This document shows, piece after piece, positions 36,927 to 45,466 of a stretch of DNA of 62,819 bases (its first letter is position 1; each line of letters begins with the position of its first letter). Under the pieces are notes generated by a model. It ran no database searches, was not told where the DNA came from, and was given only the letters and a program-made list of their open reading frames with translations. The stretch spans positions 1 through 62,819 of the forward strand of contig QCBT01000007.1 of assembly GCA_003281525.1 (NCBI GenBank). The letters run 5' to 3'. This DNA comes from Prochlorococcus sp. AG-347-J06 (GTDB taxonomy: Bacteria > Cyanobacteriota > Cyanobacteriia > PCC-6307 > Cyanobiaceae). The translations under genes and the position numbers were made by a program.

Positions 36927-37892
36927 ATGACTTCTAATTTCAAAAACCTCTACACTTCTAACAATCCTCCTTTACAAGCTACTTTAATGAGAGGATCAAA
37001 TATTGAGTCGATCCATAAAATACATGCTGTTATTACTGATAAAAAAGGAAGGGTTTTAATGTGCGCAGGAAATCCAGAGTATAAAAGTTTCATAAGATCA
37101 GCACTAAAACCTTTTCAAGCAATACCTTTTGTTAGTAGTGGAGCTGCATCAAAAATCAATAATGAATCAAAATCAATTGCTTTAGCATGCGGGTCACATA
37201 GTGGATCAAAACTTCATTCAAGGGAAGCATTTAAAATTTTATGGGAATATGACATTGACATTAATAATCTTAAATGTCCAAAATCTATGACAAGTCCATT
37301 AGAACATAATTGTTCGGGTAAACATGCTGCTTTTTTAGCTACATGCAAAAAAATGAATTGGCCATTAGATAGTTACTTAAAGGGGGATCATCCTCTTCAA
37401 ATAGAAATATTCAGAATTGTTTCTGAATTACTTGAAATCCCATCATCTGAAATAAACGCAGAACGTGATGATTGTGGTGCACCCACTCTTTATTTAAAAC
37501 TATTAGAAATGTCGAGGTTATATTCGCTTCTGAGCAGTTCCGAAAATGCTGAATTAGAACAAATCAGTAGAGCTATGACAATAAATCCAATAATGGTAAG
37601 TGATAACAATAAATTTGATACAGAAATAATTAAAGCTTCTCATGGGAACGTTATAGGTAAAGGTGGAGCCGAGGGAATACAGTGTCTTTGTAAAGTAAAT
37701 GAAGGTATAGGTTTAGCTTTAAAAGTAGAAGACGGTTCAAAAAGAGCGAAGCATGCTGTTAGTCTTCACTTACTAAAACAGTTAGAGTGGATATCTGATT
37801 TAAGAATTCAAGACATCGAAGAAAAGGTGTTTAATTTTTCTGAAGGAGTGCGACTTGAAGTTAAAGGTAAAGTAAAATTCCAAGAATCCTAA
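36927..37892 (+). CDS. asparaginase family protein (AnsA/asparaginase II-like, PF06089)
   Basis: A 321-residue member of the asparaginase II-type family found in plants, rhizobia and cyanobacteria, which differs from E. coli AnsA/AnsB. It shows RGSNIESIHKIHAVITDKKG, then GNPEYKSFIRSALKPFQAIP, ACGSHSG, NCSGKHAAFLATC and DDCGAPT. Conversion of asparagine to aspartate and ammonia is inferred from the family. It follows the CGLD27 gene without a gap and is the last gene of this operon. The tRNA-fMet gene follows after 44 bases. Confidence 0.85.
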   Translation: MTSNFKNLYTSNNPPLQATLMRGSNIESIHKIHAVITDKKGRVLMCAGNPEYKSFIRSALKPFQAIPFVSSGAASKINNESKSIALACGSHSGSKLHSREAFKILWEYDIDINNLKCPKSMTSPLEHNCSGKHAAFLATCKKMNWPLDSYLKGDHPLQIEIFRIVSELLEIPSSEINAERDDCGAPTLYLKLLEMSRLYSLLSSSENAELEQISRAMTINPIMVSDNNKFDTEIIKASHGNVIGKGGAEGIQCLCKVNEGIGLALKVEDGSKRAKHAVSLHLLKQLEWISDLRIQDIEEKVFNFSEGVRLEVKGKVKFQES

Positions 37893-37936
37893 AAAACGGG
37901 AAAAATAACCCTTTCAGATGTATGCTATGTATATGT

Positions 37937-38013
<77 letters not shown>

Positions 38014-38018
38014 TTTAG

Positions 38019-38046
38019 AAGCAGCTTCAAAGCTGCTTTTTTTGTT
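38019..38046 (+). terminator. rho-independent terminator after tRNA-fMet
   Basis: AAGCAGCTT and AAGCTGCTT form a perfect stem with a tight loop (TCAA if the innermost pairs open), and a run of seven Ts follows. It lies 6 bases after the CCA end of the tRNA. Confidence 0.85.
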
Positions 38047-38359
38047 TTTGCAATAGTTATAGCGATTATTAAAAATATAACGGAAACGAAGGTTTTATAT
38101 AGTACTAAAAAGAGCTTATTAAAAAATTATTTAAAATCCTTTTGTATAGAGAATTTAAAGTCAACTCTAACAAACAGACCAATGATGATAAAAAATATCC
38201 CAATGTAAGAGTTAAAAGAAAGTACCAAAATATCTAATTAAATTTCTAACTAAATTTTAACTCACAAATCATATCTATTAAATAAGCCAAATAAAAGAAT
38301 TTTAAAAATCTGAATTTTGAACATTTACATCTTTAATATGTAATTTAATAAAGTAGAGT
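38047..38359. other. gap with no clear gene
   Basis: About 310 very AT-rich bases lie between the tRNA terminator and the next small ORF. The only candidate is a minus-strand frame at 38127-38228 with a TTG start, 33 residues long and with one hydrophobic stretch (YIGIFFIIIGLFV). It has no supporting context and is not called. No RNA fold or repeat was seen. Confidence 0.4.
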
Positions 38360-38386
38360 ATGATTTTTGTAATTTATAAGAATTAT

Positions 38387-38533
38387 ATGCAGAATTTTAT
38401 ACAGCATGATTTAGGTTCAAGCATGCTATCAATAGCTATGATATTAGGCTGGTTAGGTCTCTTTTTTGTTTTTTTGAGGGTATTAACAATTTCAATAAAG
38501 AGGATCCTTGAAGCTGTTTTCAAAAAATTATAA
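38387..38533 (+). CDS. small single-pass membrane protein
   Basis: A 48-residue ORF. A polar N-terminus (MQNFIQHDLGSS) is followed by one helix (LSIAMILGWLGLFFVFLRVL) and a basic, amphipathic end (ISIKRILEAVFKKL). An in-frame ATG at 38360 would add nine residues. No family was recognised. The helix plus positively charged tail suggests a real membrane peptide. Confidence 0.5.
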   Translation: MQNFIQHDLGSSMLSIAMILGWLGLFFVFLRVLTISIKRILEAVFKKL

Positions 38534-38604
38534 TTATTGAAATAAATCAATAATACTGAATTAATCGCATAAATCCCTTATCACTAGGTATAATAACCTA
38601 AAAA

Positions 38605-38994
38605 ATGTCAATTTTAGATAAGGTAAAGATAGGAAATTCAGTTCAAGTTAACCTAGAACTATCTAAGGATAGACTAACCAAAGAAACTATTGATGCGATA
38701 AATGTTTCTTCATTGGCTAAAATAAGTGATTTTAGAATAACTGATGGCAAAGGTATTGGAGTTGTCTTGCAATTATCTAATGGAAAAGAGCAATGGTTTT
38801 TTGAGGATGAAATTGATCTTCTCGACGAAAATGGTAATGTAATTAAAAAAAATAATGATAAAAAAGTGAATAGTAATTTTATATTTGATTTTTTAAGAGG
38901 ATTAAATTATGAAAATAAAAAAAAGGTAAGCGAGTTACTTAATCCAATTAACTTTTTTATCTGGCTGATCGTATCGTTTAAAGATATTTTTTAA
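38605..38994 (+). CDS. DUF2862-domain protein
   Basis: In this 129-residue protein the first 75 residues fit the cyanobacterial DUF2862 domain: VKIGNSVQVNLELSKDRLTKE, then ISDFRITDGKGIGVVLQLSNGKEQWFFEDEI. The C-terminal part is basic and ends in a hydrophobic WLIVSFKDIF stretch that could touch the membrane. The function is unknown. It lies upstream of the ABC exporter genes with a gap of 77 bases. Confidence 0.75.
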   Translation: MSILDKVKIGNSVQVNLELSKDRLTKETIDAINVSSLAKISDFRITDGKGIGVVLQLSNGKEQWFFEDEIDLLDENGNVIKKNNDKKVNSNFIFDFLRGLNYENKKKVSELLNPINFFIWLIVSFKDIF

Positions 38995-39071
38995 TTGATA
39001 AAAATATTTTCTAGAATAAAAATAATTTAACGATTTTTTTTAAATAAAAATTTCAGTAATTAAAAATTTAA

Positions 39072-40067
39072 ATGAGACAAAGTATTATCGATGTAAGAAA
39101 TTTATCTAAGTCATTTGATATCTCATCCAAAGAACCAGGCTTAAAAGGAACAATTAAGCATTTTTTTAGAAGACAAACAAAAAGTTTAAAAGTTATAAAA
39201 GATATAAGTTTTGAAATTAAAGAAGGAGAAATAGTAGGTTTTCTAGGTGCTAATGGAGCTGGGAAAACAACAATATTAAAAATGCTTTGTGGCTTAATTT
39301 ATCCAACTGAGGGTTCGATTTTGGTTTCAGGCTACTTACCATTCAGGAGAAAAGAAAATTTCCTAAAGAATATCACCTTAATAATGGGACAAAAGCAACA
39401 GCTTATTTGGGATCTTCCGCCAATTGAATCATTCTATTTGAATGCATCAATATATGACATAGATAAGTTTGAAGCTAAAAAGAGAATAAAAAGATTATCG
39501 GAAATGCTTGAAATTGATGAGGAGCTATTCATGCCTGTTAGAAAACTTTCACTAGGTCAGCGAATGAAATCAGAGTTACTAGCAGCTTTGATACATGAAC
39601 CAAATATTCTATTTTTAGATGAGCCGACACTTGGATTAGATATTAATGCACAGAGAAATTTAAGAAAATTCCTTCAAAAATATAATAAGGAAACTAATGC
39701 AACGATATGCCTAACTAGTCATTACATGAAAGATATTACATCCCTATGCAAGAGAGTTATATGTGTGCATGAAGGGGCGATATCATATGATGGGAAACTT
39801 GACCTGTTATTAAAAAAACTTTCTCCTGTTAAAGAAATATTAATAGTTTGTCGCTCAGAAGAGGATGCGATTAAATTAGAAAATTCCGGTTTTACTGTTA
39901 AAAATAAAACAAAGAATGAAGTCACTATAAAAATTGAAAACTACTCTATTACCTCTTCGCTAAAAACTATCTTAAATAATTTTGATATTGAAGACCTTTT
40001 TATAAATGAACCTCCCATAGATGAAGTTATTGGGGAGGTATTAATCAAAAAAGATTATGATATTTAA
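39072..40067 (+). CDS. ABC transporter ATP-binding protein (ABC-2 exporter)
   Basis: A 331-residue ATPase subunit. Walker A GANGAGKTT lies near residue 60, the signature LSLGQRMKSELLAAL near 158, Walker B ILFLDEPTLGLD near 180, and the H-loop in TSHYMKDI. The divergent signature LSLGQ and a C-terminal extension of about 100 residues are typical of ABC-2 exporter ATPases. It overlaps the first permease gene by 11 bases. The substrate is unknown. Confidence 0.88.
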   Translation: MRQSIIDVRNLSKSFDISSKEPGLKGTIKHFFRRQTKSLKVIKDISFEIKEGEIVGFLGANGAGKTTILKMLCGLIYPTEGSILVSGYLPFRRKENFLKNITLIMGQKQQLIWDLPPIESFYLNASIYDIDKFEAKKRIKRLSEMLEIDEELFMPVRKLSLGQRMKSELLAALIHEPNILFLDEPTLGLDINAQRNLRKFLQKYNKETNATICLTSHYMKDITSLCKRVICVHEGAISYDGKLDLLLKKLSPVKEILIVCRSEEDAIKLENSGFTVKNKTKNEVTIKIENYSITSSLKTILNNFDIEDLFINEPPIDEVIGEVLIKKDYDI

Positions 40068-40851
40068 TTTGATTAACCGTAAGATATTCACCTTATTAAA
40101 AGTCCAATATTCAAACATGCTGGAATATAGGGTAGAAATTGCATTATGGGCAATTTCAGGGATTATTCCTTTTTTCATGTTAAACATTTGGACAAATAAT
40201 AATCTAAATGAATCCATAAACATTAGTGATGTACTACTTTCTAGGTATTTCTTATGTGCTTTTTTTGTGAGACAGTTTTCTGTAGTCTGGGTTGTATTCA
40301 GTTTTGAAGAGGATTCTCTTATGGGGAAAGTCTCTCCATATTTAATCCAACCTTTAAATCCATTTTTCAGATATTTTGCACAACATCTTGCTGAACAAAT
40401 AACAAGATTTCCCTTCGCAGTAATAATTGCATTTTTCTTTTTTATTTTTAATCCAGAAAGTATTTGGATGCCAAATTTAGGTATTTTACTCTTATCGATA
40501 TTATCTACTTTTTTATCCTTCTTGATTCAATTTTTAATCCAGTCAATAGTTGCATGTCTATGTTTCTGGACAGAGAAAGCATCATCGATAGAAAGATTGT
40601 TATTTATTCCAACTTTATTTCTCTCAGGTCTTTTAGCACCAGTAGTTTCATTTCCCGCTTATGTTAAATCTTGGATTTATTTCACTCCTTTTCCATATCT
40701 AATTGATTTCCCCGCGAACTTACTCTCAGGTAATGAAACAAATATTAGCGGAGGCTTAAGTATGCAAATTCTATGGATTTTTTTACTTTTCCCTTTATTT
40801 AAGAAAATCTGGTCTGAGGGAACGAAAAAATATACAGCAATGGGGTCATGA
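40057..40851 (+). CDS. ABC-2 family permease (PF06182-like), first subunit
   Basis: A 264-residue membrane protein with six predicted helices. It has the layout of the DUF990/ABC2_membrane_6 family, whose members come as pairs after one ATPase gene, as here. The N-terminal KYxxx-like amphipathic region (LLKVQYSNMLEYRVEIALW) is typical. It overlaps the ATPase gene by 11 bases and the second permease gene by 4. The substrate is unknown. Confidence 0.8.
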   Translation: MIFNLINRKIFTLLKVQYSNMLEYRVEIALWAISGIIPFFMLNIWTNNNLNESINISDVLLSRYFLCAFFVRQFSVVWVVFSFEEDSLMGKVSPYLIQPLNPFFRYFAQHLAEQITRFPFAVIIAFFFFIFNPESIWMPNLGILLLSILSTFLSFLIQFLIQSIVACLCFWTEKASSIERLLFIPTLFLSGLLAPVVSFPAYVKSWIYFTPFPYLIDFPANLLSGNETNISGGLSMQILWIFLLFPLFKKIWSEGTKKYTAMGS

Positions 40852-41642
40852 ATATAAGAAAATATCTAAAAGTTTATAAAAAATTCTTACATACTTCTTT
40901 AGCTTCTGAATTGGAGTATAAGACAAATATATTAGTTGATTTAATTACTGCAATTTTAAGTTTAATAGGGAGTATTTTTCTATTATCTATTTTCTTTCAA
41001 AATAATGGATATATTGGAGGGTGGAAATTTGAACAGGCACTAATAATTCAAGGCATTTATACAATTTTGAATGGTATAACAAATACATGGTTTAATCCAA
41101 ATCTTACAGAAATAGTCAAACATATAAGAGAAGGAACATTAGACTTTGTACTTTTAAAACCTATTGATAGTCAATTTTTTATTTCATTAAAAAAAATTAA
41201 TCCATCTGGATTTTTAGAAATAATGCTTGGATTTCTCTTGTTGCTCTTCTGCGTAAGAATAAATCAAATAAATTTAAGTTTAAGTTTTCTGACCCTATCC
41301 TTGATTACGATAAGCTGCTCGATTTGTATTTTATATAGCCTATGGTTTTTTATCTCTACTACTACTATTTGGTTTGTTAAGACTTGGAATGCAATAGAAG
41401 TATTAAGATCATTTCTTTATATTGGAAGATTTCCTCTAAATTCATTTTCATTTTCTTTAAGAGTTTTTTTTAGCATTTTCATTCCTATTGCTTTTATAAC
41501 TACAATTCCTTCTGAAGTTTTTCTAGGACTTTCTCAATGGTGGAAAATATTGCTTGAAGTTATTGTTGCTTCAGTATTTCTTATAACCTCAAGAAAATTC
41601 TGGTTATTTGCATTAAAATTCTATTCATCCGCATCGAGCTAA
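40848..41642 (+). CDS. ABC-2 family permease (PF06182-like), second subunit
   Basis: A 264-residue membrane protein, exactly the length of the first permease and with the same six-helix plan. It has the family pattern SELEYKTNILVDLITAIL near the start and HIREGTLDFVLLKPIDSQF in the loop after helix two. The ATGA overlap with the upstream gene couples translation. The three proteins should form one exporter with two ATPase copies. Confidence 0.8.
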   Translation: MNIRKYLKVYKKFLHTSLASELEYKTNILVDLITAILSLIGSIFLLSIFFQNNGYIGGWKFEQALIIQGIYTILNGITNTWFNPNLTEIVKHIREGTLDFVLLKPIDSQFFISLKKINPSGFLEIMLGFLLLLFCVRINQINLSLSFLTLSLITISCSICILYSLWFFISTTTIWFVKTWNAIEVLRSFLYIGRFPLNSFSFSLRVFFSIFIPIAFITTIPSEVFLGLSQWWKILLEVIVASVFLITSRKFWLFALKFYSSASS

Positions 41643-41912
41643 CTATTTTTTAATAACCTCCCTGCAAAGTTCCCAAATTTGTTGTTTACTTTTCAGATTA
41701 GAAAGCCTAGATAATTTCTTAAAATGAGGTTTAGATTTTTCAACATATAAAAGCCTGCAGTTGTATTCAATTTTATGATTTCTAGATATGATTCCTAATT
41801 TGATTGCAACATCACAAAGGATAATTATTATAGTGAGAAAAAAAACTATACTGAAGAATTGTGAAAATGATTTTGAATAATTTTCATTTTCAGTTTTTAA
41901 TTCAAACTTCAT
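41643..41912 (-). CDS. small membrane protein, unknown function
   Basis: An 89-residue protein. A polar N-terminus is followed by one helix at about residues 18-38 (FFSIVFFLTIIIILCDVAI) and a basic soluble domain that contains two cysteines. No family was recognised. Its ATG shares a base with the TAA of the preceding minus-strand gene, so the pair is coupled. Its stop directly abuts the ABC permease stop. Confidence 0.5.
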   Translation of the reverse strand: MKFELKTENENYSKSFSQFFSIVFFLTIIIILCDVAIKLGIISRNHKIEYNCRLLYVEKSKPHFKKLSRLSNLKSKQQIWELCREVIKK

Positions 41913-42139
41913 TATTTAACTATATGCTGAGGGCACTTAATTGCAGCAATAGCAACAGCCGTAACTTTAAAATTTTCGGACTTCTCAATAACCTTTTTAA
42001 CCTCTAATGGTCCAAATTTATGACTTGCATCACTGTAAGAAAGGAGTAAAGATTTATAGTTATCATGGCCCAGATTCCTATATTCACAGAAATTATCCCC
42101 AACATAATTCAAAAGAGTTAGTAAAGTTAATTCAATCAT
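41912..42139 (-). CDS. small hypothetical protein
   Basis: A 75-residue soluble protein with an ATG start. The sequence has a leucine-rich N-terminal helix, a central NLGHDNYKSLLLSYSDASH stretch and an alanine-rich end (FKVTAVAIAAIKCPQH). No motif or family was recognised. It is joined to the downstream gene by a one-base overlap (TAATG), which supports both being real. Confidence 0.5.
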   Translation of the reverse strand: MIELTLLTLLNYVGDNFCEYRNLGHDNYKSLLLSYSDASHKFGPLEVKKVIEKSENFKVTAVAIAAIKCPQHIVK

Positions 42140-42289
42140 TAAATAATTTTACTAGCAAAGTTCTTACGAATGATACTGTGCAGGACATATTTAACAAGTA
42201 AGATTACCAAAAACATTTGAAATCGAAAAATAATATTTTTAATCGTAAACTTTAAAAATTAAAAAATTATTTAAGAATTTTTAAATCTA

Positions 42290-42295
42290 TATATT
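42290..42295 (+). promoter_or_regulatory. possible -10 element of the 42.3-kb RNA
   Basis: TATATT at 42290-42295 lies in a gene-free stretch, 7-8 bases before the likely 5' end of the candidate RNA. No good -35 box was found, so this is a weak call. Confidence 0.35.
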
Positions 42296-42301
42296 AGAAA
42301 A

Positions 42302-42434
42302 TCATTAAAGCACTATAGGTAGTGTATGAACTTGATGATGTTTGCGCTATAGATAGGGGGTTGCATTTTATAGGAAATTGGTTTAAAAATAAGGTTCCCC
42401 ATCACCCGGCCCCACAAATGTGAGGCCTTTTTTT
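42302..42434 (+). ncRNA. candidate small RNA ending in a strong terminator
   Basis: About 130 bases in a 400-base gap, much richer in G and C than the surroundings and ending in a GC-rich rho-independent hairpin with seven Ts. Upstream of that hairpin, GATAGGGG (42352-42359) can pair with CCCCATC (42397-42403) around one bulged A, enclosing an AT-rich loop. No ORF with normal coding features fits. It does not look like 6S, tmRNA or SRP RNA, and I cannot assign it to a known Yfr RNA. Confidence 0.55.
42408..42434 (+). terminator. rho-independent terminator of the 42.3-kb RNA
   Basis: GGCC-C-CACA and TGTG-A-GGCC form a nine-position stem with one mismatch and a short A-rich loop, followed by seven Ts. 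The orientation is for plus-strand transcription, and no plus-strand protein gene lies directly upstream. Confidence 0.85.
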
Positions 42435-42609
42435 ATGGTTTTTAAATAAAGTCTTTTTAAAAGTATTATTTAATAAAACTATTTATTCATAAAGCCCTTT
42501 GGAAATGAATAAAAATAATGAATAAAGTTAATAATTGATTTATTTTCTTTAACTAATAAACGTGCTTTACACTTTTTTTCCCAAATTGTACTGCTATTTT
42601 CAATTAATT

Positions 42610-43422
42610 TTATAAAAAACTTTTTATGGATTTAATTAATAAACTAATACCAACCAAAATACAAACTGTTATGAAAGTTTTTTTAATTAGAGAATTCCCA
42701 TTTAATTTTGACAGGTGAGCACCGAAATATCCTCCTGTAAAAGAACCAATTATTAATACTATCAATATATTTAAAGGAACCGATCCTATTCTTGACAAAA
42801 AAACTGCTCCGAAAAAATTCCAAAAAATCCCAACAGTAAAGAATGTCATACTTATGGCTCGAAGAAAATCCATTTCAAAAGTTTTTATTAAGAGTATTGT
42901 TACAAGCAATCCAGTTCCTGAAGAAATAGAACCATTTAAAATACCTATAAGAAAAATAAAAATTAAAAATCTAATTTTTTGAACAAAATTAATCTTATTA
43001 TTCCCAGATGATAAACCTAAATCTGGTTTAAGGAATGAGTAAAAAGCTAAAAATATTGATATTATTCCTAAAATTAAGTATAAATATTTTTCTGATATAA
43101 ATTGAACTATATTAGATCCAAAAATTACTCCTGGTAATCCAAAAATTAAAATTTGCCAGGCAACACTTATATCATTACCTAAAGATTTGTAATTTCTTAA
43201 TGAACCCCCTATTCCTAACGCTACTGTTGCTAGTTTATGACTAGCAAGAGCCTGATAATAAGGAACTCCAGATAAAATCAATGCAGGCAATTGTAATAAT
43301 CCTGCTCCTCCTCCAGAAATTGCTGAGAACGTGTTAGAAAAAAATGATATCAAAAAGATATAAATACTTTTAAATTGAAAATCATCAAAATTCCCTAAAG
43401 ATATTGTTAATAAATCAAACAT
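42610..43422 (-). CDS. TauE/SafE-family sulfite or organic-anion exporter
   Basis: A 270-residue membrane protein with about eight helices and the family repeat pattern. The first half has FSNTFSAISGGGAGLLQLPALILSG and ASHKLATVALG; the second has FLIGILNGSISSGTGLLVTILLI. Both glycine-rich repeats are typical of TauE/SafE. The substrate may be sulfite, sulfoacetate or another anion; the sequence does not decide. It is divergent from the HNH gene and has a gap on both sides. Confidence 0.82.
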   Translation of the reverse strand: MFDLLTISLGNFDDFQFKSIYIFLISFFSNTFSAISGGGAGLLQLPALILSGVPYYQALASHKLATVALGIGGSLRNYKSLGNDISVAWQILIFGLPGVIFGSNIVQFISEKYLYLILGIISIFLAFYSFLKPDLGLSSGNNKINFVQKIRFLIFIFLIGILNGSISSGTGLLVTILLIKTFEMDFLRAISMTFFTVGIFWNFFGAVFLSRIGSVPLNILIVLIIGSFTGGYFGAHLSKLNGNSLIKKTFITVCILVGISLLIKSIKSFL

Positions 43423-43561
43423 TAATTATAAATTTCCCATGTTTTAAAAATTAAAAATTATTCTTTTCATAAGAGGCATATGATTTTATAAGACACATAT
43501 TATATTTTTCAATCATACTTTAAAAAAAACTGTTATTATCAAAAAAATCATCAAGAATATT

Positions 43562-43909
43562 ATGCATAGACAAGATGCAATTTACCTTGATCAGTTTTGT
43601 CCCAAGATAAGTAATAAAAATTGGAGAGAGTCACTTAATAAACTAACTAATTATAAATGTATTTATTGCGGTAAACCGTCAGAATCACTTGACCACCTTC
43701 ACCCAATGTCAAAAGGGGGGATTAGCATTACAAGTAATTGCGTGCCATGCTGTTTGTCATGTAATGGAAAGAAATCAGATTCAGAAGTTCTTAGCTGGTA
43801 TAGAAAACAAAATTTTTATGATCCTCGAAGGGCTATGGCGATACGAGCATGGTTAAATGACGATTTGAAACTTGCGTCAGTTCTATTAAACTACTTAAAT
43901 TTAAATTAA
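43562..43909 (+). CDS. HNH endonuclease family protein
   Basis: A 115-residue protein with a complete HNH core: zinc cysteines C33 and C36 in CIYCGK, the catalytic-type DHLHP (residues 44-48), an asparagine in TSNCVPCC, and the second cysteine pair C64 and C67 in CLSCNGKKS. The C-terminal helix is basic (RRAMAIRAW). It is free-standing, with no intron, intein or toxin partner visible. Nicking or single-site cutting is inferred; its cellular role is unknown. Confidence 0.82.
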   Translation: MHRQDAIYLDQFCPKISNKNWRESLNKLTNYKCIYCGKPSESLDHLHPMSKGGISITSNCVPCCLSCNGKKSDSEVLSWYRKQNFYDPRRAMAIRAWLNDDLKLASVLLNYLNLN

Positions 43910-43995
43910 AAAAATTAATTAATTGAGATTCGAAAAAATATTTTTCTATATAGTTGAATAGGATCTTCATCTTTTTGTAAATAATGAATTTTTAT

Positions 43996-44190
43996 TTAAA
44001 TTAATTTTTTTATTTCTGAATTTATTTTATTGCTCCTTATAAGTGAAATATTAGAATAGTCATCTTTCCACATTATTGGAGAATCTAAAACCTTTCTCTC
44101 TGGCGACTTTACTGAAAAAATTAATCCAAATACAAAAAGAATAGTAATCAATATGATTGTCATTACTAATTTGTCTGAAATATTTTTCAT
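43996..44190 (-). CDS. small membrane-anchored protein
   Basis: A 64-residue protein. One N-terminal helix (LVMTIILITILFVFGLIF, about residues 8-25) is followed by a soluble, charged tail of about 40 residues. It could be an uncleaved signal anchor. No family was recognised. It lies 9 bases after the secreted-protein gene on the same strand. Confidence 0.5.
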   Translation of the reverse strand: MKNISDKLVMTIILITILFVFGLIFSVKSPERKVLDSPIMWKDDYSNISLIRSNKINSEIKKLI

Positions 44191-44199
44191 TAACCTAAT

Positions 44200-44598
44200 C
44201 TATCTTGAAAAATTTTTGTCAGGAGTAGTTTTTTCATAAATTTCAAGAAAATATGATTTAAAATAATAGACACCCTCCTTTCCAATCAATCCAATTGACT
44301 GTCCACAATTATTTACTACTTGCAATGAAATTTGATTAGCCAAGTCAATTTTCTCAATCCATTTTTTCTGTGGATTATAAGAAAAAGATATAATGTTTTC
44401 AGTTTTTACAATAGCTGATTTCATTGCCTCATCTTTAGAAAAACCATTTTGAATAGCCTTGCAATATTCCCTGGAGAAATTATTAGTAATCCTATTTTGT
44501 AGCAAACTAACACTAGGGTCTGAAGTGTCAAAAGCTAGACCTATTGAAGGGTTTAATAAAATTATAAATAAAAGAAAACCAAAAATGAATTTTAACAA
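44200..44598 (-). CDS. secreted or periplasmic protein, unknown function
   Basis: A 132-residue protein with a good signal peptide: one lysine, a hydrophobic core (FIFGFLLFIILLNPSIG) and a likely cut after GLA near residue 22. The mature part is helical, with two cysteines (EYCKAIQ and NNCGQS) that could form a disulfide. No family was recognised. Export to the periplasm or thylakoid lumen is expected. It is probably co-transcribed with the next small gene. Confidence 0.55.
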   Translation of the reverse strand: MLKFIFGFLLFIILLNPSIGLAFDTSDPSVSLLQNRITNNFSREYCKAIQNGFSKDEAMKSAIVKTENIISFSYNPQKKWIEKIDLANQISLQVVNNCGQSIGLIGKEGVYYFKSYFLEIYEKTTPDKNFSR

Positions 44599-44761
44599 TA
44601 GCTATTTATCAATCCTTATAAATAATATAGTAGTTTTTTCTAATTGTCTTTTCAATTTAATCTGATAATTATTAACAGCAAATTAAATTTCAATTTATTA
44701 AAAATTAAAAGTATTGCGATAAGTTCAGCAATAATAGTCAGAGGTTTATTTGACTACTTAT

Positions 44762-44983
44762 ATGTACGAATCATTGATGACATTGCTATTTTTTCCTGAC
44801 TGGACAAATGGACTACCTTCAGACTTTTTAATCCTTCATTTTTTTGTAGGGGCTGTAATTTTCCCATTCAACATGATTCATGCTAAAGCAAGAAAAATTG
44901 ACAGTCAGAACCCACAAGAAGCGGCTAATGGGTATAAAAACTCAGACAATACTACATTTTTTGGATATGAAGAAATCAATTAG
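44762..44983 (+). CDS. small membrane protein, unknown function
   Basis: About 73 residues from the ATG at 44762; a TTG at 44750 would add four. A hydrophobic region (FLILHFFVGAVIFPFNMI) is flanked by a tryptophan-containing N-terminus (FFPDWTNGLPSD) and a polar tail that ends in FFGYEEIN. No family was recognised. It lies 32 bases before the next small membrane gene. Confidence 0.5.
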   Translation: MYESLMTLLFFPDWTNGLPSDFLILHFFVGAVIFPFNMIHAKARKIDSQNPQEAANGYKNSDNTTFFGYEEIN

Positions 44984-45015
44984 ATTTCCATAAATTTCTT
45001 TAAGGAATTACTTAA

Positions 45016-45243
45016 TTGATGATAATTTTTCTAAATACAGCTTTAGATCTCAAAATTTTAAGCCCCAGTGAACCTATAGGAATATTGATTATTTTTTTAG
45101 GATTAATCTTTACTGGTATGATTTTCTACATTATTTATGCAGTAAGTACTAATAAAGAATCATTAGAAGATAAAAAAATAAGAACTAAAAAGGAGTTTTT
45201 GCAAAAACAGAAAATAGGTAAATTATTTCCTAAGAAAAAATAA
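45016..45243 (+). CDS. small membrane protein with basic tail
   Basis: A 75-residue protein. One helix at about residues 21-42 (IGILIIFLGLIFTGMIFYII) is followed by a long, strongly basic tail (KKIRTKKEFLQKQKIGKLF, then KKK), as in single-pass proteins with a cytoplasmic C-terminus. No family was recognised. Confidence 0.5.
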   Translation: MMIIFLNTALDLKILSPSEPIGILIIFLGLIFTGMIFYIIYAVSTNKESLEDKKIRTKKEFLQKQKIGKLFPKKK

Positions 45244-45466
45244 ATTTAATTGTTCTATTACTATAAAGGTATTTATTTATATTATTAATGATCAAATCAG
45301 TTGGATCCAAAAACATAAGTTTTAGCTCTCTTAAATCAAACATTTTCTAAAATTTTATCCTAACAATAAAATTTTCTATACGAGGAATTTATATTGTTAA
45401 ATGAATTGCAAAATTATTTTCTTATCATCCAAAAAATGTTAAAAATGGAAAAAATGCTTTCAAATC

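Noticed and set aside
38127..38228. 33-residue minus-strand ORF with one helix
   Set aside because: It has a TTG start, no ribosome binding site and no context. It may be a gene remnant but cannot be supported.
42302..42434. Identification of the RNA as 6S, tmRNA or SRP RNA
   Set aside because: The 6S central bubble, the tmRNA tag frame and the SRP GGAA tetraloop motif are all absent, and the neighbouring gene expected for 6S (purK) is not here.
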